Origin: Erysipelothrix sp.
GTDB taxonomy: Bacteria; Bacillota_I; Bacilli_A; Erysipelotrichales; Erysipelotrichaceae
DNA: 42,362 bases
Assembly (NCBI GenBank): GCA_012512805.1
Contig: JAAZDN010000035.1
Span: 1-42,362, forward strand
Reading direction: 5' to 3'
Position numbers and translations under genes: made by a program. This document shows positions 31,547 to 40,887 of the stretch, piece by piece; positions within the stretch are counted from its first letter, which is position 1, and every line of letters begins with the position of its first letter. The notes beneath the pieces are model-generated. The model made no database searches. It was not told the DNA's origin and saw nothing but the letters and a program-made list of their open reading frames with translations.

Positions 31547-32620
31547 ATGGCAAAATCTAAATTAACGATATCAGATGTCGCAAAGTTGGCAGGTGTTTCT
31601 AAAACAACGATATCACATTTTCTCAATGATAAATTTGAGTTTATGTCGGAATCAACACAAGAACATATTCGTAAAGTAATTATCGAATCTGGATACCAGC
31701 CAAGTAAAATTGCACAAAGTTTAAAAAGTCAAAATAGTTTTATTATTGGTGTTATTGTCTCTGATATTGAGAGTCCTTTTGTTGCGGGTTTAATTAAGAG
31801 TGTAGAGCGTGCCTTAGAAGGTACAAACTATCTCATTATGACCGCAAGTACGGATAATAGCTTAGATAAGGAAATTCAAGCCATTGAAGCGATGCGTGCT
31901 CAACAAGTTGATGGGCTTATCATCCATACGAGCAATAATGAAAACAATTATGTTCGAGAACTTGCAAAGAGTAATCTACCGATTGTTCTAGCAGATCGTT
32001 CCATAAAAAATGGTCAATTTGATATCGTATATGTCGATAATGTTCAACCAATTCAAAATGTGTTAGATCACTTACATGAAGAAGGATATGAAGATATTTA
32101 CTTCTTTACTGAAGATCCTGAATTTGTATCAACACGTGCCAATCGTGCAGAGGCCTTTAATGAGGCAATCAAAGCACATGATACTGATAATAAGGTACGT
32201 ATTATTAAGAGTGATGATTTTGATATGATTAAGGCTGAAATTGTTGAAATAATGGAACGCTATGTTCGTGAAGGAAAAAAACCAGCAATTGTTTGTGAGG
32301 GTGGACTGGTCCTCTTTGTCGTAGCGAAGTGTATGCGTGAGTTAGGTTTAAGCTTACCTGCAGAAATTGCCCTAAGTGGTTATGATGATTGGGGAGTCTT
32401 CTCACAATTAGGATGGGCAGACATGTTAGTCGATGGGATAACAACCGTAACACCATCCGTCTATGAACTTGGACAACGCGTCACAGACCTTCTTTTAACA
32501 CGTATTGCGAATCCAATGAGTGATCATGAGTCAGTCATTATTGAGGCTCCATTAATTATTCGTAACAGTACTGAACTTCGTAGCTATAACTTAAAACAAG
32601 CACAAAAGAAAAATGATTAA
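31547..32620 (+). CDS. LacI/GalR family transcriptional regulator
   Basis: 357 aa; N-terminal HTH LTISDVAKLAGVSKTTISHFLNDKFEFMSESTQEHIRKVI. Confidence 0.94.
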   Translation: MAKSKLTISDVAKLAGVSKTTISHFLNDKFEFMSESTQEHIRKVIIESGYQPSKIAQSLKSQNSFIIGVIVSDIESPFVAGLIKSVERALEGTNYLIMTASTDNSLDKEIQAIEAMRAQQVDGLIIHTSNNENNYVRELAKSNLPIVLADRSIKNGQFDIVYVDNVQPIQNVLDHLHEEGYEDIYFFTEDPEFVSTRANRAEAFNEAIKAHDTDNKVRIIKSDDFDMIKAEIVEIMERYVREGKKPAIVCEGGLVLFVVAKCMRELGLSLPAEIALSGYDDWGVFSQLGWADMLVDGITTVTPSVYELGQRVTDLLLTRIANPMSDHESVIIEAPLIIRNSTELRSYNLKQAQKKND

Positions 32621-32624
32621 TCAA

Positions 32625-32647
32625 GGGATGTCACTGACATCCTTTTT
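32625..32647 (+). terminator. Terminator after lacI-family gene
   Basis: GGATGTC-ACT-GACATCC followed by TTTTT. Confidence 0.75.
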
Positions 32648-32654
32648 AAATGAA

Positions 32655-32675
32655 AAGAAACCCTTAAGGTTTCTT
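32655..32675 (-). terminator. Terminator hairpin overlapping the rarA stop codon
   Basis: Minus strand AAGAAACC-TTAAG-GGTTTCTTTTC. Confidence 0.6.
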
Positions 32676-33923
32676 AGGATTGGATTTTAACTGTCTTATT
32701 TTGGAACTGCGTTTTAAACTATTCAACTTCGTATAGTTTTTCGCAAGTTGAACTTCATAAGCACTGGATCCTTTTAGCGTTAAAAATTTCTTGTTTTTAA
32801 TCGGTTCTGGTAAATACTGAATACTCATCCATAAATCAGGACGATCATAGGGATACTTATCTTCCTCATCCATATTGACGGGTGTATACCGAAGATAGTC
32901 TGGCATTTGATGAGGATTGTGTGTGACATATTGAATGGCTTCATCTAAGGCATCACAGGCTGAACGTGATTTTGGAGATAAGGCCAAATCCACAACGGCC
33001 ATACTGAGTGGAAGTTTAGCCTCGGGTAGTCCAAGTTGATTGGACGCAGTAACAGCCTCAATAGTTCGTGCAACTGCCGCCGGATTTCCAAGACCCACAT
33101 CTTCATAGGCAATGGCCACAAGCCGACGTTCAATCGATTGAAGATCACCTGCAAGAATAAGTTTAGCCAAATAGTATAAAGCAGCGTTCACATCACTACC
33201 TCGTATTGATTTTTGAAGCCCACTTAAAACATCATAGTGACCATCACCATCACTATCCATATCTAAGGATGGCTGTTTAGAGAGTGACGAAACAGTATGA
33301 TGATCTATTTCATTCGTACTTAAAATACACAGTTCAACAAGATTAATTGCGGTTCGCATGTCTCCATTTGAATGTTGGACGATTAAGGTAATCGCATCAT
33401 CAGTAATTGAAACGTCTTTAAACATCTCACGTGACATAATATTTCGAAGTGCAACAAAGAGACTGTCTTGATCAATGGGCTTTACTTCGAATAAATGCAA
33501 ACGCGATCGAATTGCGGGATTGATCGCAAAGTATGGATTTGAAGTTGTTGTTCCAATGATTGTGATCGTACCATCTTCAAGATGGGGTAATAATAAGTCC
33601 TGCTTATCCTTATTCAATCGATGAATCTCTTCAACAATGACGATCAGACCATTTGAAAGCTTTCCTTCTTCAAAAATAGCGTTTAAATCCTTCTTACTTC
33701 CAATGACCGCATTAAACATTCGATAGGGACGTTTTAACTCTTGAGCAATAACCGTCGCTAAGGTTGTCTTACCAGTTCCAGGATTACCAAAAAGAATCAT
33801 TGAAAGCAGTGCGTCTTCAGTGACCATTTTACGAATAATTTGTCCAGGTCCTGTTAAATGCTCCTGTCCGATAATATCGTCCAATAATGTTGGACGTAGT
33901 TTATGTGCTAATGGTGTTTTCAT
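32664..33923 (-). CDS. rarA: Replication-associated recombination protein RarA/MgsA AAA ATPase
   Basis: 419 aa; LRPTLLDDIIGQEHLTGPGQIIRKM; FGNPGTGKTTLATVIA; C-terminal AYEDVGLGNPAA. Confidence 0.94.
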   Translation of the reverse strand: MKTPLAHKLRPTLLDDIIGQEHLTGPGQIIRKMVTEDALLSMILFGNPGTGKTTLATVIAQELKRPYRMFNAVIGSKKDLNAIFEEGKLSNGLIVIVEEIHRLNKDKQDLLLPHLEDGTITIIGTTTSNPYFAINPAIRSRLHLFEVKPIDQDSLFVALRNIMSREMFKDVSITDDAITLIVQHSNGDMRTAINLVELCILSTNEIDHHTVSSLSKQPSLDMDSDGDGHYDVLSGLQKSIRGSDVNAALYYLAKLILAGDLQSIERRLVAIAYEDVGLGNPAAVARTIEAVTASNQLGLPEAKLPLSMAVVDLALSPKSRSACDALDEAIQYVTHNPHQMPDYLRYTPVNMDEEDKYPYDRPDLWMSIQYLPEPIKNKKFLTLKGSSAYEVQLAKNYTKLNSLKRSSKIRQLKSNPKKP

Positions 33924-33984
33924 GTTTATACCTCTTTACTATTCTAGCATTGTTTGTATAATTAATGTAGAAAAGGGTGCTAAG

Positions 33985-34440
33985 ATGCGAGTACTCGTTC
34001 AAAAAGTAAGTAAGGCCTCGGTTAAAATTGAACAAGAGGTTTATAATAGTATTGGCGATGGACTGCTCTTATTTGTGGGCTTTTCAATCGATGATCATCA
34101 TACAATTATTGACAAAATGGTTGAAAAACTCATTAAACTTCGAATACTTGAGGATGAACATGGTAAAATAAATAATGGAATTTTAGAAAGTAACTTAGAA
34201 ATATTAAGCATTTCGCAGTTTACTTTGTATGCCGCAACAAAAAAAGGACGTCGACCAAGCTTTTCAATGTCAGCCAATCCTGAAGTTGCACGTGAATATT
34301 ATGATTATTTTAATGAACAATTAAACAATCATATACCCGTAAAGACCGGACAGTTTCAAGCTGATATGCAGGTGGAGCTGATCAATGATGGGCCCTTTAC
34401 GATAATGTTAGATAGCGAGGAATATCAATGGCACAAATAA
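33985..34440 (+). CDS. dtd: D-aminoacyl-tRNA deacylase
   Basis: MRVLVQKVSKASVKIEQ...SISQFTLYAATKKGRRPSFSMSA; start corrected from track 33820, which is antisense to rarA. Confidence 0.95.
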   Translation: MRVLVQKVSKASVKIEQEVYNSIGDGLLLFVGFSIDDHHTIIDKMVEKLIKLRILEDEHGKINNGILESNLEILSISQFTLYAATKKGRRPSFSMSANPEVAREYYDYFNEQLNNHIPVKTGQFQADMQVELINDGPFTIMLDSEEYQWHK

Positions 34441-35270
34441 TCAAAGGTGATGAAATCGCCAAAACTATTACAGATAAAATTAAAGATGAAATTTCAAACT
34501 TAGATGTCAAACCAAAGTTAGCAGTCGTACTCGTTGGTGAAGACTTTGCAAGCGAAGCCTATGTTCGTGGTAAAGTTAAGGCAGGTAAACGCGTAGGTAT
34601 TGAGGTAGACATTGTTCGCTTTGAACAAGAAGTTAGTGAAGAGAAAGTAATTGATGTGATCAAACAATTAAATAGTGATGAGAAGGTTGACGGTATTATT
34701 GTTCAACTTCCACTGCCTGAGCACTTTGATGTTGCGAAGATCGTGAATGAAATTAGCGTAGAAAAAGATGTTGACGGCTTTACCTATTATAATGCAGGAC
34801 GACTCTTTAGAGGAAATCCATTATTAAGTCCATGTACACCACAGGGCGCAATGTACATGTTAGAAGCGATGAATGTTGAAATAAGTGGGAAACATGCAGT
34901 TGTCGTAGGACGAAGTAACTTAGTAGGACAACCTTTAGCACGCATGTTAACGGCAGCCGATGCGACCGTAACACTGTGTCATAGTAAAACAAAAAACTTA
35001 AAGAACATAACAAGTCAAGCTGATATTCTCATTGTGGCAATAGGACAAAGTCGATATATTACTGCGGACTACGTCAAAGAGGGAGCAATCATCCTTGATG
35101 TTGGTATTAGTCGCGATGAACATAATAAACTATCTGGAGATGTGGACTTTGACAACGTCTTTGATAAAGTAAGCATGATCAGCCCCGTACCAAAGGGTGT
35201 CGGCCCATTAACGGTAGCGATGTTACTGCATAATACATTGAAAGCATACAAAGGTGAGCTCTGTGGATAA
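34428..35270 (+). CDS. folD: Bifunctional methylenetetrahydrofolate dehydrogenase/cyclohydrolase FolD
   Basis: 280 aa; DGIIVQLPLPEHFDVAKIVNEISVEKDVDGF; VVVGRSNLVGQPLARML. Confidence 0.97.
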   Translation: MAQIIKGDEIAKTITDKIKDEISNLDVKPKLAVVLVGEDFASEAYVRGKVKAGKRVGIEVDIVRFEQEVSEEKVIDVIKQLNSDEKVDGIIVQLPLPEHFDVAKIVNEISVEKDVDGFTYYNAGRLFRGNPLLSPCTPQGAMYMLEAMNVEISGKHAVVVGRSNLVGQPLARMLTAADATVTLCHSKTKNLKNITSQADILIVAIGQSRYITADYVKEGAIILDVGISRDEHNKLSGDVDFDNVFDKVSMISPVPKGVGPLTVAMLLHNTLKAYKGELCG

Positions 35271-35475
35271 TTATAAATTAAACGATATTGTTGAAATGAA
35301 GAAACAACATCCATGTCGAAAGTCAGTCTATTGGCAAATTATTCGTATGGGTGTCGATATTAAAATTAAATGTTTAGGTTGCGGTGCAGTCGTAATGTTA
35401 GAACGTCCGTATTTTGAACGACGTTTGAAAAAAATATTGACTGCACAAGAGCAAGAGAACTTAGATGTGCTATAA
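35254..35475 (+). CDS. DUF951 family protein
   Basis: 73 aa; DIVEMKKQHPCRKSVYWQIIRMGVDIKIKCLGCGAVVMLER. Confidence 0.88.
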   Translation: MSSVDNYKLNDIVEMKKQHPCRKSVYWQIIRMGVDIKIKCLGCGAVVMLERPYFERRLKKILTAQEQENLDVL

Positions 35476-35508
35476 TAAATAAACAAAAAAGAATCTGGAG
35501 ATGAAAAT

Positions 35509-36609
35509 ATGGCTTTAGTAGCTGGGATCGTTGGTCTACCTAACGTTGGTAAATCAACATTATTTAATGCAATAACAAAATCAAAGGTTGAAGCTGCGAA
35601 TTATCCATTCGCAACAATCGATCCAAACGTAGGTGTCGTTGAGGTACCTGACCAACGTTTAGAAGAAATTACAAAAAGAATCGTTCCTCAAAAAGTAATC
35701 CCAGCAACATTCGAATTCATCGATATTGCGGGACTTGTTGAAGGTGCAAGTAAGGGTGAAGGTTTAGGTAACCGTTTCTTAGCCCACATTCGTGAAGTTG
35801 ATGCAATTTGTCATGTTGTCAGATGTTTTGATAATGATCAAATTACTCACGTGGCAGAAAGTGTCGATCCAATTCGTGATATTGAAATTATCAATTTAGA
35901 ACTCATCTTTGCGGATCTACAATCGATTGAAAACCGCCTAGGTCGTATTAAAAGCAAGGTTAAGGCAAAAGATAAAGAAGCGATTGCTGAAGATGTACTT
36001 TTAACTCGTTTTCAGACTGCACTTGAAGACAATCAACTTATTCGTAATCTTGACTTATCAACAGACGAAAAGAAACTTGCGAAAAGTTTCCATCTACTCA
36101 CGTCAAAACCAGTCTTATATATTGCGAACATGAGTGATGAAGAGGTAGGAAATCCAGAAGCAAATGCTTACTACAATTCAGTTTTAGAATTCGCTGAAAA
36201 AGAAAAAAGTGAAGTCATTCCAATTAGTGCAAAAACAGAAGAAGATTTAATGGACATGGATGCTGAAGATAAGGCAATGTTCTTTGAAGAATTAGGCATT
36301 AATGAAAGTGGACTTGATCGTGTTATTCGTCAAGCATATTCACTCTTAAGTTTAAGAACGTATTTCACAGCAGGTGAAAAAGAAGTACGTGCTTGGACAT
36401 TTAAGGCTGGAGCAAAGGCTCCTGAGGCCGCAGGTGTAATCCATTCTGACTTTGAACGTGGATTCATTCGCGCTGAAATCTATGCATATGATGATTTAAT
36501 TGAATATGGTAGTGAACAAGAAATTAAAAACGCAGGTCGTTTACGATCAGAAGGAAAAGAATATGTTGTTGCAGATGGCGACATCATCCTATTTAGATTT
36601 AATGTTTAA
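35509..36609 (+). CDS. ychF: Redox-regulated ATPase YchF
   Basis: 366 aa; VGLPNVGKSTLFNAITKSKVEAANYPFATIDPNVGVVEVPD. Confidence 0.98.
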   Translation: MALVAGIVGLPNVGKSTLFNAITKSKVEAANYPFATIDPNVGVVEVPDQRLEEITKRIVPQKVIPATFEFIDIAGLVEGASKGEGLGNRFLAHIREVDAICHVVRCFDNDQITHVAESVDPIRDIEIINLELIFADLQSIENRLGRIKSKVKAKDKEAIAEDVLLTRFQTALEDNQLIRNLDLSTDEKKLAKSFHLLTSKPVLYIANMSDEEVGNPEANAYYNSVLEFAEKEKSEVIPISAKTEEDLMDMDAEDKAMFFEELGINESGLDRVIRQAYSLLSLRTYFTAGEKEVRAWTFKAGAKAPEAAGVIHSDFERGFIRAEIYAYDDLIEYGSEQEIKNAGRLRSEGKEYVVADGDIILFRFNV

Positions 36610-36645
36610 TGTGTTAAAATAAGGTTATAAGAGAGGTGGATATTT

Positions 36646-36969
36646 ATGAAATTAATATTAGCAATCGTATCAAACGATGATAGCCAAAACGTATCAACTT
36701 TATTAACGAAAGAAAATTATTCAGTCACACGCTTAGCGACTACCGGAGGATTTTTAAAAGCCGGAAATACCACAATTATTATTGGTACAGAAGCAAAGAA
36801 TGTTGACCGTGTTATTGAGCTTATTGCTCAAGAAAGTAAAAAACGTGTTGAAGTCGTTCCATCTTCAGCATCTTACGACTTAGGTCGTTTTGCATCATTC
36901 CCAGTAGAAGTTGAAGTGGGTGGCGCAACGGTCTTTGTTATCGATGTACAACAATTTGTAAAACTATAG
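36646..36969 (+). CDS. darA: Cyclic di-AMP receptor (PII-like DarA/PstA, DUF970)
   Basis: 107 aa; MKLILAIVSNDDSQNV...RLATTGGFLKAGNTTIIIGTEAKNVDRVIELI. Confidence 0.92.
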   Translation: MKLILAIVSNDDSQNVSTLLTKENYSVTRLATTGGFLKAGNTTIIIGTEAKNVDRVIELIAQESKKRVEVVPSSASYDLGRFASFPVEVEVGGATVFVIDVQQFVKL

Positions 36970-37014
36970 TAATGAATATGCTTAGTTATTAATTTAGAAG
37001 GAGTTAATTTATAA

Positions 37015-38457
37015 ATGAAAAGAGTTAGAGTAAGATATGCCCCAAGTCCAACTGGACACTTACACATTGGAAACGCCCGTACTGCATTGTTTAACTATTT
37101 ATTTGCGAAACATCACGGTGGCGATTTCATCTTAAGAATTGAAGATACTGATATTGAACGTAATGTGGAAGGTGGCGAAGAGTCACAGTTAGAATACTTA
37201 CAGTGGCTAAACATCTTACCTGATGAAGCTCCACATCTTCCAAATCCAAAGTATGCACCATACCGTCAGATGGAAAGATTGGACATTTATAATGAATACG
37301 TAGATCAACTCATTGAAGCAAAACATGCATATAAATGTTACTGTACACCAGAAGAATTAGAAGCAGACTACGCAGAACAAAAAGCTGCTGGACATGCGAG
37401 TACACGTTATAATCAAAAATGTTTACATTTAAGTGATGAAGAAATTGCTGCAAATGAAGCAAATGAAAAACCATTCATGGTTCGTCTTCGTGTTCCTGCA
37501 AATGAAACATACAAATTTACAGATATGATTCGTGGAGAAGTTTCCTTTGAATCAAAAGACATTGGAGACTGGGTCATTCGTAAATCTAATGGTATTCCAA
37601 CATACAACTTTGCGGTTGTAATTGATGATCATTTAATGGATATTACACATGTCTTCCGTGGTGAAGAACATCTAAGTAACACACCACGCCAATTAATGGT
37701 CTACAACATGTTTGATTGGGAAGCTCCAATCTTCGGACATATGACATTAATTGTAAACAGCGAAGGTAAAAAACTTTCAAAACGTGATAATTCAATCATG
37801 CAATTTATGAGCCAATATAAAGAAGCAGGATTCTTATCCGATGCGATGGTAAACTTCATGTCACTTTTAGGATGGTCACCAGCAACTGAAGATGAAATCT
37901 TTACGCACGATCAACTTATTGAAATCTTCGACGAAAACCGTTTATCAAAATCACCTTCAATGTTTGATAAAGATAAACTCATGTGGATGAACAATAAGTA
38001 CATTCAAGCCTTAGACAGTGAAACATACTATGATCTTGTCATGCCATTTGTAGAAGCTGCCTTTGACATTAGTGATAAAGATGAAGCATGGTTACATACA
38101 CTTGTTAATCTCTATCAACCACAGTTAGCATACGCAGAAGAAATCGTTGGACTCATTGCACCATTCTTTAACGCATTTGAAGTCATTGAAACAGCACGTG
38201 AATACTACGATGCTGAAACAACAGAAACCGTTCGACTTGCACTACGTGAACAACTCAATGCTTTATCAGAATGGAACGTTACGGAAATTAACCAAGCAAT
38301 TAAAAATGTTCAAAATGAAACTGGAATTAAAGGAAAACCACTCTTTATGGGGGCACGTACTTTAGTTACAGGTAGTGATCATGGTCCAGACTTAGGAAGT
38401 TCAATTTATTCAATTGGACAAACTGAAGCCGTCCGTCGTTTAACTGAAAAAATATAA
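37015..38457 (+). CDS. gltX: Glutamyl-tRNA synthetase
   Basis: 480 aa; RVRYAPSPTGHLHIGNARTALFNYLFAK; KLSKRDNSI. Confidence 0.98.
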   Translation: MKRVRVRYAPSPTGHLHIGNARTALFNYLFAKHHGGDFILRIEDTDIERNVEGGEESQLEYLQWLNILPDEAPHLPNPKYAPYRQMERLDIYNEYVDQLIEAKHAYKCYCTPEELEADYAEQKAAGHASTRYNQKCLHLSDEEIAANEANEKPFMVRLRVPANETYKFTDMIRGEVSFESKDIGDWVIRKSNGIPTYNFAVVIDDHLMDITHVFRGEEHLSNTPRQLMVYNMFDWEAPIFGHMTLIVNSEGKKLSKRDNSIMQFMSQYKEAGFLSDAMVNFMSLLGWSPATEDEIFTHDQLIEIFDENRLSKSPSMFDKDKLMWMNNKYIQALDSETYYDLVMPFVEAAFDISDKDEAWLHTLVNLYQPQLAYAEEIVGLIAPFFNAFEVIETAREYYDAETTETVRLALREQLNALSEWNVTEINQAIKNVQNETGIKGKPLFMGARTLVTGSDHGPDLGSSIYSIGQTEAVRRLTEKI

Positions 38458-38462
38458 AAAAT

Positions 38463-38507
38463 AAAATGAACTACTTATCCATTTTCAGATATGTAGTTCA
38501 TTTTTTA
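38463..38507 (+). terminator. Terminator downstream of gltX
   Basis: AAAATGAACTAC ... GTAGTTCATTTTTT. Confidence 0.8.
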
Positions 38508-38616
38508 TTGAAAAATGATAGTTCAATATATTTATAGGATTTTGAATAGTAATTTCATTGTTATCCAAAAGTAAAAGGTATACTACAAACAAGGGACTTA
38601 TACAAGGAGGTAAACA

Positions 38617-39225
38617 ATGGCTGAACAAGTGTTAAGTGCAATAATATCTGTAATATTGATTACATGTTTGACAATTATTTTTTTATATCTATATTATCGG
38701 TATATATATGAAATTTTAGAAAATAAAGAATTAAAAGAAAAGGGAATAGTTAGATTTTTTCATATATTTATTTCAGATAAAATTGTTGACGGAATATTAA
38801 TAGATATTTTGAATTCTGATTAAATATTTGAAAACAATGAAATATTAGAAAACAATGAAATAAGCAAATTAACAATAAAAAATAACTCTAACCTAATAGA
38901 ACAGAAAGAAAAGATCTATTTTAGAAATAGTAAAAACTATGGAGAAGATGAAAAATTTGCAGTGAGAACTTGGTATGGTGTTTATAGACAAAAAATTGAA
39001 CTAGAGGACTATAATTACATATGTTTTAATATAAAAGGGAAAAGAAAATTCTATTTTGAAAAAGAACAGTTTATTGGACTTATAGAAAATATTATTACAA
39101 AACCCGAGCAAGTAAAATATGATAAACGTAAATCATATGATAATTACATCTATCAAAATCATCAAGGAGATTGGTACATTAAACGCTTAGGATCTCACCT
39201 ATTAACGCATATTAAAATAGTTTAA
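38617..39225 (+). pseudogene. Small membrane-anchored hypothetical protein interrupted by an in-frame UAA at 38821-38823
   Basis: ORFs 38617-38823 and 38962-39225 share one frame. The intervening sequence is open after the single TAA (IFENNEILENNEISKLTIKNNSNLIEQKEKIYFRNSKNYGEDEKFAVRTWYGVYRQK...). Confidence 0.72.
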
Positions 39226-39228
39226 AAG

Positions 39229-39270
39229 AAATACAGCCCTTAATCATAAGATCAAAGGCTGTATTTTTTT
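39229..39270. terminator. Bidirectional terminator between convergent genes
   Basis: AAATACAGCC ... GGCTGTATTTTTTT. Confidence 0.85.
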
Positions 39271-40753
39271 ATTTTCTAAATAAACGATTATTACGATAAG
39301 AAGGGTTGGTTGTTAGGTTAATGTCTAACTCCTTTATGACCTTTTTATCAGTTGACGATAAAATAACGGATGAGTGCATTTCACATGCTGCAAGTTTAGG
39401 CAGTTGCTCAAGCGCAAGTTTTGCGTACTTGTTATCAATTGCAGCAATCGATAACATAATAAGTACTTCATCAATGTGTAACATCGGGCTACTGTTTCCA
39501 AGTCGTGTGACCTTTAATTGTTGGACAGGTTTAATGACACTACTTGAAATTAATGGAATCGCATCATCAATATTACCAAGATGTTTGAGTGCATTAAGTA
39601 ATGCAGCACTTGCGGCACCAAGTAAGTCAGATGTTTTACCCGTAATGATCACTCCGTCATTTAACTCAATAGCAACAGCTGGTTTTTCAGTAGCTTTAGC
39701 AACAGCAATTGCCGCATCCACAACCTTACGATCACTAACGGTTAATTCAGATTGATTCATGATCATTTCCAAACGCTCTACAGTTTCAACAACTTCTTTT
39801 TGACGCTTTAAATTTACGACAGCTTCCATATAACGACGAATGATCTCATCATTGGACGCCTTACGAACAACCTCATCATCAACAATACAACTTCCAATAA
39901 CGTTTACTCCCATATCAGTTGGAGACTTATATGGAGAATCTTTATATATACTTTTGAAGACACTGTTTAAAACAGGGAAGACTTCACTATCACGATTGTA
40001 TGATGTTGCGACTTCATTGTAGGCCGCATAGTGATAGGGGTCTATAATATTAACATCCACAAGATTTGCAGTTGCGGCTTCATATGCTAATTGTAAAGGA
40101 TGGTTAAGTGGAACATCCCAAACTGGGAATGTTTCAAATTTGGCATATCCGGATTTTAAACCCTTAGTAAAATCTTGATACAACTGGGATAAACAGAGGG
40201 CCATCTTACCACTACCTGAACCCGGTGCAGTAACCATAACGAGAGGACGACTTGTTTCAATATAGTCATTCTTACCAAAACCTTCTTCACTTAAGATAAG
40301 TGGAACATTACTTGGATATCCTTCAATACGATAATGAAGATATGTTTTCATACCTAAGACTTCTAGTTTATGTTTAAATTTTAATGAACTGTCTTGTCCA
40401 TCAAACTGTGTAATAACAACACTACCAACAAAGAGTCCGTTGGCCTTAAAAACATCAACCAAGCGTAAAACTTCTTGATCGTAGGATAAATCATTATCAT
40501 TACGCATTTTATTATGTTCAATATCTAGAGCACTTATTGCGATAACAATTTCAATATCATTTTTTAATTGTTTCATTAATTCTATTTTATTGTCTTTAAG
40601 AAAACCTGGTAAAACCCGTTGGGCATGGTAGTCATCAAATAACTTTCCGCCAAATTCCATGTATAACTTATTATCAAACATTGAAATTCTATCCTGAATT
40701 TTTTGTTTTTGCAATCTAAAATACTTATCGTTATCAAATCCAATTTTATTCAT
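39269..40753 (-). CDS. DUF1846 (UPF0371) family protein
   Basis: 494 aa; MNKIGFDNDKYFRLQKQKIQDRISMFDNKLYMEFGGKLFDDYHAQRVLPGF; VMVTAPGSGSGKMALCLSQLY. Confidence 0.93.
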   Translation of the reverse strand: MNKIGFDNDKYFRLQKQKIQDRISMFDNKLYMEFGGKLFDDYHAQRVLPGFLKDNKIELMKQLKNDIEIVIAISALDIEHNKMRNDNDLSYDQEVLRLVDVFKANGLFVGSVVITQFDGQDSSLKFKHKLEVLGMKTYLHYRIEGYPSNVPLILSEEGFGKNDYIETSRPLVMVTAPGSGSGKMALCLSQLYQDFTKGLKSGYAKFETFPVWDVPLNHPLQLAYEAATANLVDVNIIDPYHYAAYNEVATSYNRDSEVFPVLNSVFKSIYKDSPYKSPTDMGVNVIGSCIVDDEVVRKASNDEIIRRYMEAVVNLKRQKEVVETVERLEMIMNQSELTVSDRKVVDAAIAVAKATEKPAVAIELNDGVIITGKTSDLLGAASAALLNALKHLGNIDDAIPLISSSVIKPVQQLKVTRLGNSSPMLHIDEVLIMLSIAAIDNKYAKLALEQLPKLAACEMHSSVILSSTDKKVIKELDINLTTNPSYRNNRLFRK

Positions 40754-40887
40754 CTTAACACCTCTAAACCATTATAACAAAAGAGCGCACCAAAAAACCG
40801 CTAGTGAGTAAAAATCTATTCAAAAGTTTCCAAAAAGTGATAAGATATAGGGGTAGAAAATATATAAATAGATAAAGGAAGGTAATT

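Noticed and set aside
33820-33984. Upstream extension of the dtd ORF
   Set aside because: Antisense to the rarA 5' end; ATG at 33985 matches the conserved Dtd N-terminus.
39306-39755. 149-aa plus-strand ORF
   Set aside because: Antisense to the DUF1846 gene; shadow ORF.
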